Shown here: in pieces, positions 13,848-26,946 of the stretch
Numbering within the stretch: position 1 is the first letter of the stretch
Layout: the number at the start of each line of letters is the position of its first letter
Assembly (NCBI GenBank): GCA_942486035.1
Contig: CALNXK010000107.1
Coordinates: 607,501-671,500, forward strand
Length of the DNA: 64,000 bases
Direction: 5' to 3'
DNA from: Porites lobata
Lineage: Eukaryota; Cnidaria; Anthozoa; Scleractinia; Poritidae
The notes under the pieces: generated by a model
Told to the model about the DNA's origin: nothing
Database searches by the model: none
What the model saw: the letters and a program-made list of their open reading frames with translations, nothing else
Made by a program: the position numbers and the translations under genes

Positions 13848-13963
13848 TGATGATGTATCACCACCCGGATCTGGGTAGTGCTTCTGATTGGTTGAAGCAA
13901 GTTTCCCTTGCAGCACGACCAATCAGAATCACTACCCAGATCCGGGTAGTGACACATCATCAA
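13848..13963. mobile_element. foldback element related to the one at 58858-59100
   Basis: ACCCGGATCTGGGTAGTG and, after about 60 bp, CACTACCCAGATCCGGGT form long inverted arms flanked by T-GATGATGTATCA / TGACACATCATCA. The second copy shares TCTGGGTAGTGCCTCTGATT. Sequence outside (AAGAATATGTGCGATGCCAC) hints at degraded outer ends. Confidence 0.65.
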
Positions 13964-14359
13964 TATGGGAGATTTGTGCTCGTTCCTGAGATGTGATTTC
14001 ACAGGGGAACCAGAGGGGGTACTGCAAAAGATTGGCTTTTTTCTTAGCCAATATGGCTACAACTAGTAAATAAGTTTTCTACTAACTCTGTGTTTTTTTT
14101 ATCTTCTGAGACTTGTATGTAACACCAGAAAGTACTGGCATATTATATTTAAGTGCTAGTGAGCTTGCATTAGTTTTGAAATACTTTTTCTAAGTTCTTA
14201 TTTAATTTCAGACCTCAGGTGGCACACGCACAAGATTAGGAGCCCATCACTTGGGAAAGGTCATATTTAAATCTAGCCAACCTCGTCCCTGCTGGGCTGT
14301 GGAAGCTCTGCATCTGAGAAGGTGTGAATTCTGATGTCCTCTGAGATATTCCTACTGAG

Positions 14360-14531
14360 AAATCCTGGGAAACTTTATGTGATCCTGTAATTCATGCTGG
14401 GGGCAGTTGGACACTTGGAAGATTTGGCCGTTTGTTCCCAAGTGGGGAGGACAGCGTGAAGGAAGGTGAGAGTTTGCTTCTCATGTTCTTAGGGTTTCAT
14501 TCATTTTGTTATGATACCACACCTTTTTCCC
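14360..14531 (+). other. exon-like segment, one arm of an inverted duplication
   Basis: The plus strand reads SWETLCDPVIHAGGSWTLGR then FGRLFPSGEDSVKEG, followed by a donor-like GTGAGA at 14466. It matches, in reverse, 16510-16670 at both DNA and peptide level, including the donor and the intron-like sequence after it. I do not recognise the protein. Could be an exon of an unseen gene or part of an old repeat. Confidence 0.4.
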
Positions 14532-16020
14532 AAAAAATGAATAGATAACCATTTCGATCAAGAAAGTTGCTTGTCTGCAAACAATATGTCTGGGAATGTT
14601 TCACTGTTGAGGATGAAAAACGGGGGTGCAAGAACGTGCTCCCCAGCTCACGCAGTAGGTGTGTCGACGGATGATTCGAGGGCAGAGAACTGAGCACTGA
14701 ATCGCATTGGTCTGGCTTGGGTGGATTTTCGCAGATGACATCAAATTGAGCTAATAGTCACTAAGAATCTCTCTAACGGGGGGCAACTGGTTAAGGATTT
14801 CTCTTCTAAACCTAAAGCTTTTCATTTCCTAACAATAAATAGCTTTCCAAATGATTGCACAAAAACAAAAATAGGATATAAATCATTTCCATAATTGCCA
14901 AATTTTGTACTGATATTTTTTCACTACCTTAAAATTTAACCAAAACCGTAAACACGAAACAACGCTCATAAATAGGTCCAAATTTATTTCATTTCCATCT
15001 TTTTCCTACCTGATTAGCTGAAAACTTAACTAAAACCATAAAAACAACCAACGATCACAAATAGGTCCAAATTTATTTCATTTTCATCTTTTTCCTACTT
15101 CAGATTATAACAAATTAATCAGAACTAAGTCTTGGTGACATCAACATCTGCTTTTTTTACCTGTTGTTTTTTGGTCAACTGAAAACAAGAGGCAAACAAA
15201 CGTGGCGGTTGATGTTAGACTAATAATATCAGCTTTAGATACTAAACCATTTTCGAAATAAGGAAAGACTTGATTAATCAGACAGCTGTGGTAATCTGCT
15301 CTATATCATAGAATAGATTTCCTAGGGCTGTGTGAAAGATCAGGTTAAATTGACCGAAATTTCGGATAGCCTTTAAATGTAAACAGCTAGAATAAACATT
15401 TTTGCTAAGTGTTAACTTTTCACGCTGTAAGACAATTTCTCGGTGGTGACTTCAATTGATGCTTCAAATTAGGGTTTTGGATATAGGTCTGGAACCATAT
15501 ACTAAACATTATTTTCATTCTTTTATATTAAAAATTATATATTTGGCTAGTTCCAGTCATTTATCTGAAATCCGGATTTTAAGTATCCGTTTCAGTCACG
15601 ACTGTATTTCCATGCTATTTGGACTATTGTCACGATCGTCACGCAATGCTGGTACAGTCGGCTAGCGTGATCATCGTGACTAAAGCTTCAAATCTCGTGG
15701 GAACTTAAAAGATAGGACAATTTAAATAATTATTATGCGAAAACGAACAGGATTTAAAGACTTGCTATCGAATCCAATTTTTTAGGAACTGAAACATTAA
15801 AGTTTACTAGCTTCTCATTTCTTTCGCACTAATTTCTTAAGGTAAAAATAAACCTTTAGAGAATTAATCGAATTATTTATACGGAAAGCAAAACAAGCCA
15901 AAATTTAAATCATCTGCAAGATCGCTTTAATCATTTTAGCGAAATTTGAAAGCAAAACTACGCGGCACTGATTTAAACGAATTGAACATTATAGTATAAG
16001 GGCAACCAATTCTAACATAT
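14532..16020. other. no gene; local tandem duplication
   Basis: 14927-15105 holds two ~90-bp tandem copies sharing AATAGGTCCAAATTTATTTC and CATCTTTTTCCTAC. No exon is supported in the remainder. Confidence 0.5.
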
Positions 16021-16098
16021 AAAACGAAATATCTAAAGCACAATTTATGCGGTACTATATTAGTACTGCGTAAATTGTGCCTCTTGATGTTTCGCTTT
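16021..16098. ncRNA. ~78-nt perfect-type hairpin, miRNA-precursor-like or MITE
   Basis: 16038-16057 and 16061-16080 pair over 20 positions with a 3-nt loop; in plus-strand RNA the only two non-Watson-Crick positions are G-U wobbles. Outer segments AAAACGAAATATC / GATGTTTCGCTTT extend the stem. The loop is very short for a miRNA, so a small foldback element is the main alternative. Confidence 0.35.
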
Positions 16099-16509
16099 AT
16101 TACCTTAAGATAATTTCGTCTTTTTTGGAATAACAACAATAATAAGCGATGCGAAAACAACTTTCACTTCCAAATTTCCTTTAATGTAGGTCTTAACACT
16201 AAACACTAAACAATACCTAGGACGAGAGAAATCCAATATCAGTAGCTTCGCAGAGGAGAGATTATTATTGACTTGTGCTCTTTGGTGAAGTTTGCGGGAT
16301 GAAGGTCGGTCAGACCAGCGCGATTCTTTGTCCAGTTTTCTGGGCATCGATGACGGAGACCCACTGAAGACTGAGTTTCACTGTCTTGCGCCCTCTTTTT
16401 TCGTGTCCACGACTTTGGATATTTTTCACGATATATTGACTTTGCAGACACGCACTCTCTAAACAAAATTATAGTTTTCATTACAAACTATTTTGGCTGA
16501 TTTTAATTC

Positions 16510-16675
16510 CAAATTAATTTGGTGTGGTATTGTGACAAAGATTAATGAGACCCTGAGGGCACGAGGAGCAAACTCTCACTTTCCTTTACTCTGCCCTCCC
16601 CACTTGGGGACAAACGACCAAGTTTTCTAAGTGTCCAACCGCCCCCAGCTTGAATGAAGGGGTCAGATAAAACCG
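16510..16675 (-). other. exon-like segment, second arm of the inverted duplication
   Basis: The minus strand reads SWSVLSDPFIQAGGGWTLRK then LGRLSPSGEGRVKES, with GTGAGA retained. Shared with the 14.4-kb copy: D-P-x-I-x-A-G-G-x-W-T-L-x-x-x-G-R-L-x-P-S-G-E. The reading frame is preserved despite divergence. Confidence 0.4.
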
Positions 16676-17566
16676 ACCAGGATTTTAAAGTTGGAATATC
16701 AAATGAGGAAAAAAGAATGAACACCGACTCGGAGCAGAGTGGAAGCAGCCCGGCAGGGACGGGGGAGGCTAGATTACTTTTTTTTTGTATTTTTTTATTG
16801 TAAATAAATGGACAATAGAGACAAGCTTTATTTGTTCAATAAAATACTGTTATCTTCAGTACCTGTGCTGTTTACTTTGTAATCCAACCACTTGAGTGAA
16901 CCAGATAAACCCCCTTAAGGCTCAGACACTGTGAAACATTACTCGCAGTAAAGGCTGGTTTTTACTAACGACAAGAACACAAGCGACAGTTTGGTGAAGA
17001 CATCAACAACAAAAGCATAAGCACAAATGTATACATACGAAATCCGACGCGTTTATTATATTCTTCCGCGCTAAGAATTAACACAACATAAGCACAAGCA
17101 AGATAAACCAAAACAAAGTTTGTTTTGTTGTGCTCAGCTCGTGTTGTGTTAATCCTTTACGACGAGAAAAGAAGAATAAGTTCGTATGTTCACCAATTCT
17201 TTGTGCTCACACCTTTAGTTTTGTATTTTAATAAACTTCAGTTGTTGATGACCTCACTAAACTTAAGCCTGTGGTACGCCGCTAGTAAAATCCAGCCTTT
17301 TAATTACACTGTGTTTCCACCCCTAAAAACCTTGTCCGAAATTTTAAAAAGCAAAAATTAATACTGTGTTGTGATTTTACATGATCACTGTTTATAGGAG
17401 TAGAAACACAGTGCAAAGTTACTGCGCGTAATGTTTCACTGTTTGTCCGAGCCTTATAATAAGCCAAGTTCTGCTTTACATACTATAAAGCTTTAAGCAA
17501 TCAAGAAAGCGACGGCAGCAAGATCGGCACTTGAAAAAATAATTAGCAGTTACGCGAACACCATTT

Positions 17567-17985
17567 GTTGTTTAAATTTCCTCAGGATTTTAGATTTACC
17601 TGTTAATTTGGACTTTGTGTGCGCGCGCGTTTTGAATTTGATAGTCATGGCTAAAAATGTTTGTGTTTTTCAAAACCTTGAATTTTTTAATCTTACTTCC
17701 CTTGTTATTTTGCAAACAAAAGCGAATAAATGTGCAAAAAAATGACAGCGAGCGAGCTGGGAAAGCCTTCTGTTAATGTTTAAATTTTTCTCAGCATTTT
17801 AAATTTACCTATTAATTTGAACTTTGTACGCGCGCGTTTTGAATTTGATATTTCATGGCTAATTGTTTGTGTTCCGTCTCAAAACGTTGAATTTCTGATT
17901 ATTACTTTTCTTGTTGTTTTGCATACAAAACCGAATAAATGTACAAAAAAAATGAAAGCAAGCGTGCTGGGAAAGCCTTTTGTTA
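17567..17985. repeat. tandem duplication, two ~207-bp copies
   Basis: 17567-17775 and 17776-17985 share TTTAAATTT-CTCAG-ATTTTA, CGCGCGCGTTTTGAATTTGA, AATAAATGT-CAAAAAAATGA and GCTGGGAAAGCCTT. Diverged by substitutions and small indels. No open frame spans both. Confidence 0.8.
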
Positions 17986-20124
17986 GGTGCCATAGTTGCT
18001 GCCGTCGTCATTGTGATTGCTTGAGCTCCAAAAGTTGGAAAAACATAGGGGAATTAAGTTCAGACTTTTTCAGTAAGCGGTTTGTTTCTCATTAAACAGC
18101 ATCCCATAAAATACATGTACATAGAAAAAACAACCCAGTAAAAAAAATTTACTATTCTCTAATCGGATGTCAAACGGGCGTTTGATCTTCTTCGCGGTCG
18201 GTATTCGGCTTCACGACTTTGCATGACGAGCCTTCATAACGGCCGAAAAAAAGACTCACTTGATACGAGTTGCTGTTGATCAGAATTTCAATTTGCACAT
18301 GTATTTATGGATTGCATTCTTAATGCAAAACAAACAGCTTATCTGAAGGCCTTTAGGTTACTGTGAACTTTCAGCCCAAAGTTTTAACATGTTATTTTCT
18401 TTACTAACTGCTGCGGATTTTCTTTACCACCAGTTTTGAGAATTTGACAGTTGATCAAGACAAAGCTTCCCCACTCATCATAATTATGCTTATTTTCAAC
18501 ACCCTTCCTGCTTGGTAATTTACTCAAAGAAGTAAGGAGAAATAACATGTTGATCACTCTGGAACTGAAAAAGAAGAGTGCAAGTTTTCAGAATCCCCCC
18601 ACTCTAATCTGCATCCTCAGATTACTCAACTTTCCATGCACATTCTTGTTGAGAACTTGTAACACTGTCAAACGGAAGTAACACTGCAAGCAGAAATTTT
18701 GACAACGTTCGTTTTAATTGTGGTTGTTTTTGTGTAATAAGGTTTCCATTTTGCATTCTTTTTCAAAATAAATTTATTAATTTATTTTTCATTTCGATGA
18801 CACACCACTTTCATCGATTCATGGTCAAAGCACTAACTGTTTTGTTGTAAGGTTTTAGATGACCACTGTTCAAATTCGCAGTTAATCAAAATGTACAAAA
18901 AAAAAATCCACTTCAACCAAGCCAAATGCAACTTTTTATCGACGGAAACTGTTTAACCTTAAGCTTTTCAGTTAAAAGACAAAAAATAGCCTGACGAACA
19001 CCAACACCACCGCTTAAAGTGAAACTTGAAAACTGAAATTGAATTTTATAATTTTGTTTTTTTCCTTACATTAACTGAAAAATCACTTTCAAGAATAGGA
19101 AGGTAATTTGCTGCAGTGATGAATGTCAGATATACAAGCTCTAAAACAAAACAACAGGTTAATTTGCCACGACTGCGGTTTTACCCAAGAACAAACGTTC
19201 CTCTTCCCCCATCCCCACCCTACCCCCCCATAAAACAAAGTCTAAGGAAGGACTGTTTAATTTCATAGTGAAGATGCTGTACTGCAGAGATCAGGCTGAT
19301 GATGTGATTGGTTGTATAATTATTATACTGTCTGAAATGATTAAAATCCAGCAAGAAGCACTGCATCATCATTATGAAATGTATTCAGTCATTCCTCAGA
19401 CATTATTGCATGCTGGGAAATCGCATTTCAGGGGAGTTGAGGATGAGCAAAAGAGATTGAAAAAATGCACTCGACAAGCTCACAGAAAACAAATCTATGA
19501 GTCAGCACAGATATGCAATCTACTAACTACACCATTTAAAAGACCAAACAAAAATAATGCAACTGTGAATTGGCCAGAAAATATTCAGTCATCATATTAA
19601 GTCAGAATAAAAACTTAGAGGCAGTCCGTTATTCAGTAAGACAAGTTCTCACTCTAACATTAAAAAAGTAAGTCGGCAACAACTTGATTTCTGTAATTGG
19701 TTTTAATATAGGAGAAATAGGGCTTTTGCTTTTATTGGCCACGTGATCAACTTTCTCCAAACACAAAAAAATTCATTTTAAAAGAATGATCAGTTTGGCA
19801 TCAACTCAAAGAACATATAAAAATTATGTAATTTGTATACTTTCAGCTGTATTCAGTCAGCTGTTGAATGAATCAGTTAGGTAGCTTAACATAATTTCTC
19901 TAGAACTGCTTTATCCATTTACTGATCATGAGAAAACAAGCAGCTGATAAGCCTTTTAAGTAAAAAGTTCAAGGACCAGTTGAGAAAAATGTTAAAAAGC
20001 TGTTTTCATCGATCACCTTTGCATAATCTCAGCAATTGCACAAGTGATGAGCATGCATGTACTTAGAGGGAAATGTAACAGCATTTCATGTAGCCAATTT
20101 AAACACAAGACAATATCTCAAAAT
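17986..20124. other. no established gene; one 110-codon open frame
   Basis: 19268-19600 (plus) is open for 110 codons with balanced composition, ending KNNATVNWPENIQSSY. I recognise no family and see no strong splice or promoter context; chance or an unknown small gene are both possible. The rest appears noncoding. Confidence 0.35.
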
Positions 20125-23100
20125 CTACGAGCTAGTCAAGTATTATATTAGTCAGACAAACAGCTACTGAACCAATCGAACAATCAATGCATGTAAGTCA
20201 CTGTCAGTTAGTCCAGTATTACATCAGTCAGACACTCAGCTACTGCTGAGGTAATCTGTCAATCAATATATGTAAGTTACTGTCAGTTAGTCCAGTATTA
20301 AATTAGTCAGACACTCAGGTGCTACTGAAGCAATCAGTCAATCAGTACATGTAAGTCACTGTCAGTTAGTCCAGTATTACATCAGTCAGACACTCAGGTG
20401 CTACGGAAGCAATAAGTCAATCAGCACATGTAAGTCACTGCCAGTTAGTCCAGTATTACATCAGTCAGACACTCAGCTGCTACTGAAGCAATCAGTCAAT
20501 CAGTACATGTAAGTCACTGTCAGATAGTCCAGTATTACATCAGTCAGACACTCAGCTGCTACTGAGGCAATAAGTCAATCAGTACATGTAAGTCACTGTC
20601 AGATAGTCCAGTATTACATCAGTCAGACACTCAGCTGCTACTGAAGCAATAAGTCAATCAGTACATGTAAGTCACTGTCAGATAGTCCAGTATTACATCA
20701 GTCAGACATTCAGCTGCTACTGAGGCAATAAGTCAATCAGTACATGTAGGTCACTGCTAGTTAGTCTAGTATTACATCAGTCAGACACTCAGCTACAGCT
20801 GAGGTAATCTGTCAATCAATACACGTAAGTCACTGTCAGTTACTCCAGTATTACATCAGTCAGACACTCAGGTGCTATAGAAGCAATAAGTCAATCAGTA
20901 CATGTAAGTCACTGTCAGTTAGTCCAGTATTAAATTAGTCAGACACTCAGCTACAGCTGAGGTAATCTGTCAATCAATACATGTAACTCACTGTCAGTTA
21001 GTTCAGTATTACATCAGTCAGACACTCAGGTGCTACTGAAGCAATCAGTCAATCAGTACATGTAAGTCACTGTCAGTTAGTCCAGTATTACATCAGTCAG
21101 ACACTCAGCTGCTACTGAGGCAATAAGTCAATCAGTACATGTAAGTCACTGTCAGATAGTCCAGTATTACATCAGTCAGACACTCAGCTGCTACTGAGGC
21201 AATAAGTCAATCAGTACAAGTAGGTCACTGCTAGTTAGTCTAGTATTACATCAGTCAGACACTCAGCTACAGCTGAGGTAATCAGTCAATCAATACAAGT
21301 AAGTCACTGCCAGTTAGTCCAGTATTACATCAGTCAGACACTCAGCTGCTACTGAGGCAATAAGTCAATCAGTACATGTAAGTCACTGTCAGATAGTCCA
21401 GTATTACATCAGTCAGACACTCAGCTGCTACTGAAGCAATAAGTCAATCCGTACATGCAAGTCACTGTCAGTTAGTCCAGTATTACATCAGTCAGACACT
21501 CAGGTGCTACGGAAGCAATAAGTCAATCAGTACATGTAAGTCACTGTCAGATAGTCCAGTATTACATCAGTCAGACATTCAGCTGCTACTGAGGCAATAA
21601 GTCAATCAGTACATGTAGGTCACTGCTAGTTAGTCTAGTATTACATCAGTCAGACACTCAGCTACAGCTGAGGTAATCTGTCAATCAATACATGTAAGTC
21701 ACTGTCAGTTAGTCCAGTATTACATCAGTCAGACACTCAGGTGCTATAGAAGCAATAAGTCAATCAGTACATGTAAGTCACTGTCAGTTAGTCCAGTATT
21801 AAATTAGTCAGACACTCAGCTACAGCTGAGGTAATCTGTCAATCAATACATGTAACTCACTGTCAGTTAGTTCAGTATTACATCAGTCAGACACTCAGCT
21901 GCTACTGAGGCAATCAGTCAATCAGTACATGTAAGTCACTGTCAGTTAGTCCAGTATTACATCAGTCAGACACTCAGCTGCTACTGAGGCAATAAGTCAA
22001 TCAGTACATGTAGGTCACTGCTAGTTAGTCTAGTATTACATCAGTCAGACACTAAGCTACAGCTGAGGTAATCAGTCAATCAATACAAGTAAGTCACTGC
22101 CAGTTAGGCCAGTATTACATCAGTCAGACACTCAGGTGCTACGGAAGCAATAAGTCAATCAGTACATGTAAGTCACTGTCAGTTAGTCCAGTATTAAATT
22201 AGTCAGACACTCAGCTACAGCTGAGGTAATCTGTCAATCAATACATGTAACTCATTGTCAGTTAGTCCAGTATTACATCAGTCAGACACTCAGGTGCAAC
22301 GGAGGTAATCAGTCAATCAATGCATGCACGTCAGTGTCAGTTAGTCCAGTATTACATCAGTCAGACACTCAGGTGCTACGGAGGTAATCAGTCAATCAAT
22401 ACATGTAAGTCACTGTCAGTTAGTCCAGTATTACATCAGTCAGACACTCAGCTGCTACTGAGGCAAACAGTCAATCAATACATGTAAGTCACTGTCAGTT
22501 AGTCCAGTATTACATCAGTCAGACACTCAGCTACTGCTGAGGTAATCAGTAAATCAATACATGTAACTCACAGTCAGTTAGTTCAGTATTACATCAGTCA
22601 GACACTCAGGTGCTACAGAGGTAATCAGTCAATCAATGCATGCACGTCAGTGTCAGTTAGTCCAGTATTACATCAGTCAGACACTCAGCTGCTACTGAAG
22701 CAATAAGTCAATCAGTACATGTAAGTCACTGTCAGATAGTCCAGTATTACATCAGTCAGACATTCAGCTGCTACTGAGGCAATAAGTCAATCAGTACATG
22801 CAAGTCACTGCTAGTTAGTCTAGTATTACATCAGTCAGACACTCAGCTACAGCTGAGGTAATCTGTCAATTGATACATGTAACGCATTGTCAGTTAGTTC
22901 AGTATTACATCAGTCAGACACTCAGCCGCTACTGAGGCAATCAGTCAATCAGTACATGTAAGTCACTGTCAGTTAGCCCAGTATTACATCAGTCAGACAC
23001 TCAGCTACTGCTGAGGTAATCTGTCAATAATTATTAATACATGTAACGCATTGTCAGTTAGTCAAGTATTACATCAGTCAGACACTCAGCTGCTACTGAG

Positions 23101-23990
23101 GCAATCAGTCAATCAGTACATGCAAGTCACTGTCAGTTAGTCCAGTATTACATCAGTCAGACACTCAGCTGCTACTGAGGCAATCAGTCAATCAGTACAT
23201 GCAAGTCACTGTCAGTTAGTCCAGTATTACATCAGTCAGACACTCAGCTGCTACTGAAGCAATCAGTCAATCGGTACATGTAAGTCACTGTCAGTTAGTC
23301 CAGTATTACATCAGTCAGACACTCAGCTACAGCTGAGGTAATCTGTCAATCAATACATGTAACTCATTGTCAGTTAGTCCAGTATTACATCAGTCAGACA
23401 CTCAGCTGCTACTGAGGCAATCTGTCAATCAGTACATGTAAGTCACTATCAGATAGTCCAGTATTACATCAGTCAGACACTCAGGTGCTACGGAGGTAAT
23501 CAGTCAATCAATACATGCAAGTCAGTGTCAGTTAGTCCAGTATTACATCAGTCAGACACTCAGCCGCTACTGAGGGAATCAGTCAATCAGTACATGTAAG
23601 TCACTGTCAGTTAGTCCAGTATTAAATTAGTCAGACACTCAGCTACTGCTGAGGTAATCTGTCAATATTGATACATGAAACGCATTGTCAGTTAGTTCAG
23701 TATTACATCAGTCAGACACTCAGCCGCTACTGAGGCAATCAGTCAATCAGTACATGTAAGTCACTGTCAGTTAGCCCAGTATTACATCAGTCAGACACTC
23801 AGGTACTGCTGAGGTAATCAGTCAATCAATACATGGAAGTCACTGTCAGTTAGTCCAGTATTACATTAGTCAGACACACAGCCACTACTAGGAAGTACAG
23901 AATAATCAGTCAATCAATACATTCGTAAGTCACTGTCAGTTGGTCAAGTATTAGACCAATCAGACACACAGCAACTGAGTAAGTTAGACA
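20125..23990. repeat. 79-bp tandem satellite, ~48 copies, with higher-order structure
   Basis: Repeats of a 79-bp unit containing CAGTATTACATCAGTCAGAC, ACTCAGCTGCTACTGAGGCA and GTCAATCAGTACATGTAAGT. Unit starts at 20530, 20609 and 20688 confirm the period. Variants differ mainly in the middle (GCTGCTACTGAGGCAA, GCTACAGCTGAGGTAA, GGTGCTACGGAAGCAA). Edges decay gradually. 79 is not a multiple of three and every frame has stops, so it is noncoding. Confidence 0.95.
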
Positions 23991-24229
23991 TTCACTGCAT
24001 GCAAGTTATAGGGTGAGTTTTGCAATAATTATGTGAGTCAGATACAGCCAAACATTCACCAAGTCCATTAGATTAGTCTGCTACTGCGCCAATGGGTCCG
24101 TCTAACAACATGTCAGAGAGATTTCTATCACAGTTTTACTGAGTCAGTTTTAAATAGATACTAGTTAGATGGTCGGTGAACCACAGCGTTACTGACAAAC
24201 ACAGAAGCAGCTACTGATTTTGTCTTTTA

Positions 24230-24950
24230 ACCAGGGAGCCACATAATCAGTCTAGCAATAAGGTCAATCACTCTGAAAGTTCCTAAGTCATTCAGATATA
24301 GTAGTCGCTAAGTCAGTTGTCAGTCAAGCAATGAGTCATTAATGATTCCACCAAGTCAGTCAGACAATTAACAGTTTCTGAAACGTTCAGCCAGCCATCA
24401 AAGCCCACAGCCAGTCCATCAAAAATAAATAACCACTGAGTCAAATAATCAGTGTACTGTAGCAATAATGTGAATCAGTTGCAAAGTTCCTGAGTCATTC
24501 AGACAGTTGCTAGGTCAGTTGATGTTAGTCAACAACTGAGTCAATAAATTTTACATTTCACCAAGTCAGTCAGACACAGACTAACAGCTTCTGAGGGAGT
24601 TAGCCTACCATCGAGAAACACAGTCAATCTGGCAACAAAATTCTTTCTTTGAAAAGGTCAATTTAATTTCAATCAGTGAGCACACCAAATTATCAATCTA
24701 CCAATAATGTCAATCAGTTTGATAGTTTCTACTTAAGTCATTCAGACAGCTGCTATGTAAGTTGTCAATCAATCACTGAGTCACTAAAACATTCCACCAC
24801 GTCATTCAGACAATTTAAGCAACTTCTGAGATGGTTAGCCAGCCACTGAGAAACACTGAATCAGTCCAGTAAAAATTTTCAGTTACAATGGTCAATATAA
24901 TTTCCATCAGTGAGCACACTCAGTTATTAATTGGTCCATCAACTGGGGCC
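24230..24950. repeat. diverged ~205-240-bp tandem repeat, three copies
   Basis: Blocks near 24277, 24482 and 24723 share AGTTCCT-AGTCATTCAGA, CAGTTG-CAGTCAA-CACTGAGTCA and TTCCACCAAGTCAGTCAGAC. Made of the same GTCA/TCAG words as the adjacent 79-bp array. Confidence 0.65.
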
Positions 24951-26022
24951 ACTTTTAAGGTTGCTGTGAAATCACTTATTCCGTCAGACAGTCAATAATT
25001 TCTTGATTTCAAAATCAGTCAATCAGTTTTACTAGGTAAGGACAAATTTAAAGTGTAGCATGTACTGTAGATTGCATATCCATACTAGTATCATTTTGGT
25101 CCTAATGATTATTTTCAGCAGAACTTGGCTTTGATTAAATAAAAAAAACTGTGACACAGTTGAACAAAGTAGATTAATGCTATCCCAGGAGAAAACTACT
25201 GGCAAAAACAAAGATTTTTGCATTAGCTGTCACTTCACCAACAATTGTACGTCGCCTGGAATTTAGCAATCATGATATAAATGTAAAATAAAGGTGCTGC
25301 TGGTATAAAAGAATTTGAGTTTCTGCTGCTGCTGTCATAACTGTTATTCCCCTAGAGAAAAGGGGGTGTTTGCACGCTGATAGTGCAATTTTGTGCTTAT
25401 GTCTAACATTCAGTTGAAACAGAAAGAAGGATAGAATAAACTTATTTTGATGAAAGTGCTAAAGTTAATCAGAAATCATTTTTAATCATCATCAATGACT
25501 TTTGTTGAAATGCTAGTTGCCTGCTGAATTGCTGGTTGAATTGCCAACAGTATAGTATCCTGACAGGCTAAGGAAAACATTCCACATGATGATCATAATC
25601 TTTAAACTTTTTGCTTTGGGAACTTTTGTATATTGATCTCCAATCCTGGGTTCAATAATTTGAATTACCATAAGTCAAATAAAAAATTAATGTGGTACAA
25701 AATTAATGTTGAGCAATCAAGTTGTAATAATTATTTTGATCTATTGTTTAGCATGGAATTCTCTTTTTTGTATTTTGATTTGCTTGCAAAAAGTGAATTA
25801 ATTTGACTGGTTTACTGGAAACAGAAAGATTGATGAACTTCTACATGTAATTCCAGTTGCAGTGGTACACTTGATGGTAAGATAATAAAATTGCAAAAAG
25901 AAAAAACTAGGTACAGCTTTCCCTGGATTAGCTTAATGATACTTTGCCCAAACACAGGTTACAGTTCAGCTTATCTGGTTCACTCAAGAACTGGATTACA
26001 AAGTAAATGGTACAGCACTTAC

Positions 26023-26092
26023 AGTACTGAAGATAAGCTGTAACTAAATTTGGGCTGCTCATGAAGTCTTGATACATTCTGGGGCATCTGAT
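26023..26092 (-). other. splice-flanked cassette, copy A
   Basis: 70 nt between TTTTCTTTGCAG and GTAAGTGC. One frame is open: IRCPRMYQDFMSSPNLVTAY then LQY. Resembles the cassettes at 26947, 28807 and 30984. Flanking DNA (TGGATTACAAAGTAAATGGTACAGCACTTACAG) is also shared, so the repeat is larger than the cassette. Confidence 0.45.
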
Positions 26093-26946
26093 CTGCAAAG
26101 AAAAGTTGAAAATAATTATGTTACAGCTCATAAATTAATTTTACCGATTATCAATGTCCAAAACAGACCTAATTTCAGCATATATAATTATTAGCAGCCA
26201 CATTTGAATATGAAATCTTGACCTGATTAATGGAGCACACTCCTGTTCAGCCATAAGAGGGAGCTTTAGCATCGACAATGGTGACAGCAGCGAAAACATC
26301 ACTTTTAAAATCAGGGTTCGTAAACTGGTTTTTGGATCCAAAAATCAAGACTTTTTTCCAAAAGAACAGTTTTTTTTCCAGACTCAAGGTTATTAAAATA
26401 GGTGACCAATAGAGGCCCTAAAAAAAGCAGAAAAATGCTTTTCTCTTTATCTCCATTTACCAGACTTTTACCAGGTCTGGAAAATTGCTGGGCAAATTTC
26501 AAGACTTTTTCAAGAATTCAAGACTCTGTGCGAACCCCGAAAATGAATTTGCATTTTTTCAAACTTTGGCGCATTTGTTTCTTTTCAATGAGAATGTCGA
26601 ATGTGGGTAAATTTCCCTGGAGTTGATTTCTTGGAGATGGTACTCAGAAAGAAAAAATCGTTGTTGCTTATTTATTTCCTCCATAACACATGAAATTAGG
26701 CATTTACATGTCACAGTCATGCAGTGACTTATCCAAACAGTGTACTTATCAAAACCTGTTCGCTTTTTTGATGTTTTCAATGTGGTGGTCATCTTCGTTG
26801 CTAAAGCTCCCTAATTACTGGAAAATAAGTGTCCCCTTCCCTTTCTCAAGGCATATCTCAAGCTTGCTTATTAGGGAGGTTTGTCCTTCAAAGATGATCA
26901 ATATAAGTGTAACGAATATCAGAAACTTAAAATGCACCACACTTAC

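Noticed and set aside
19268..19600. 110-codon plus-strand frame as a gene
   Set aside because: Composition is ordinary but there is no recognisable family, splice context or promoter; kept only as a note in the regional entry.
20125..23990. CRISPR-like repeat array
   Set aside because: Units are directly tandem with no unique spacers, strongly diverged, and the DNA is eukaryotic.
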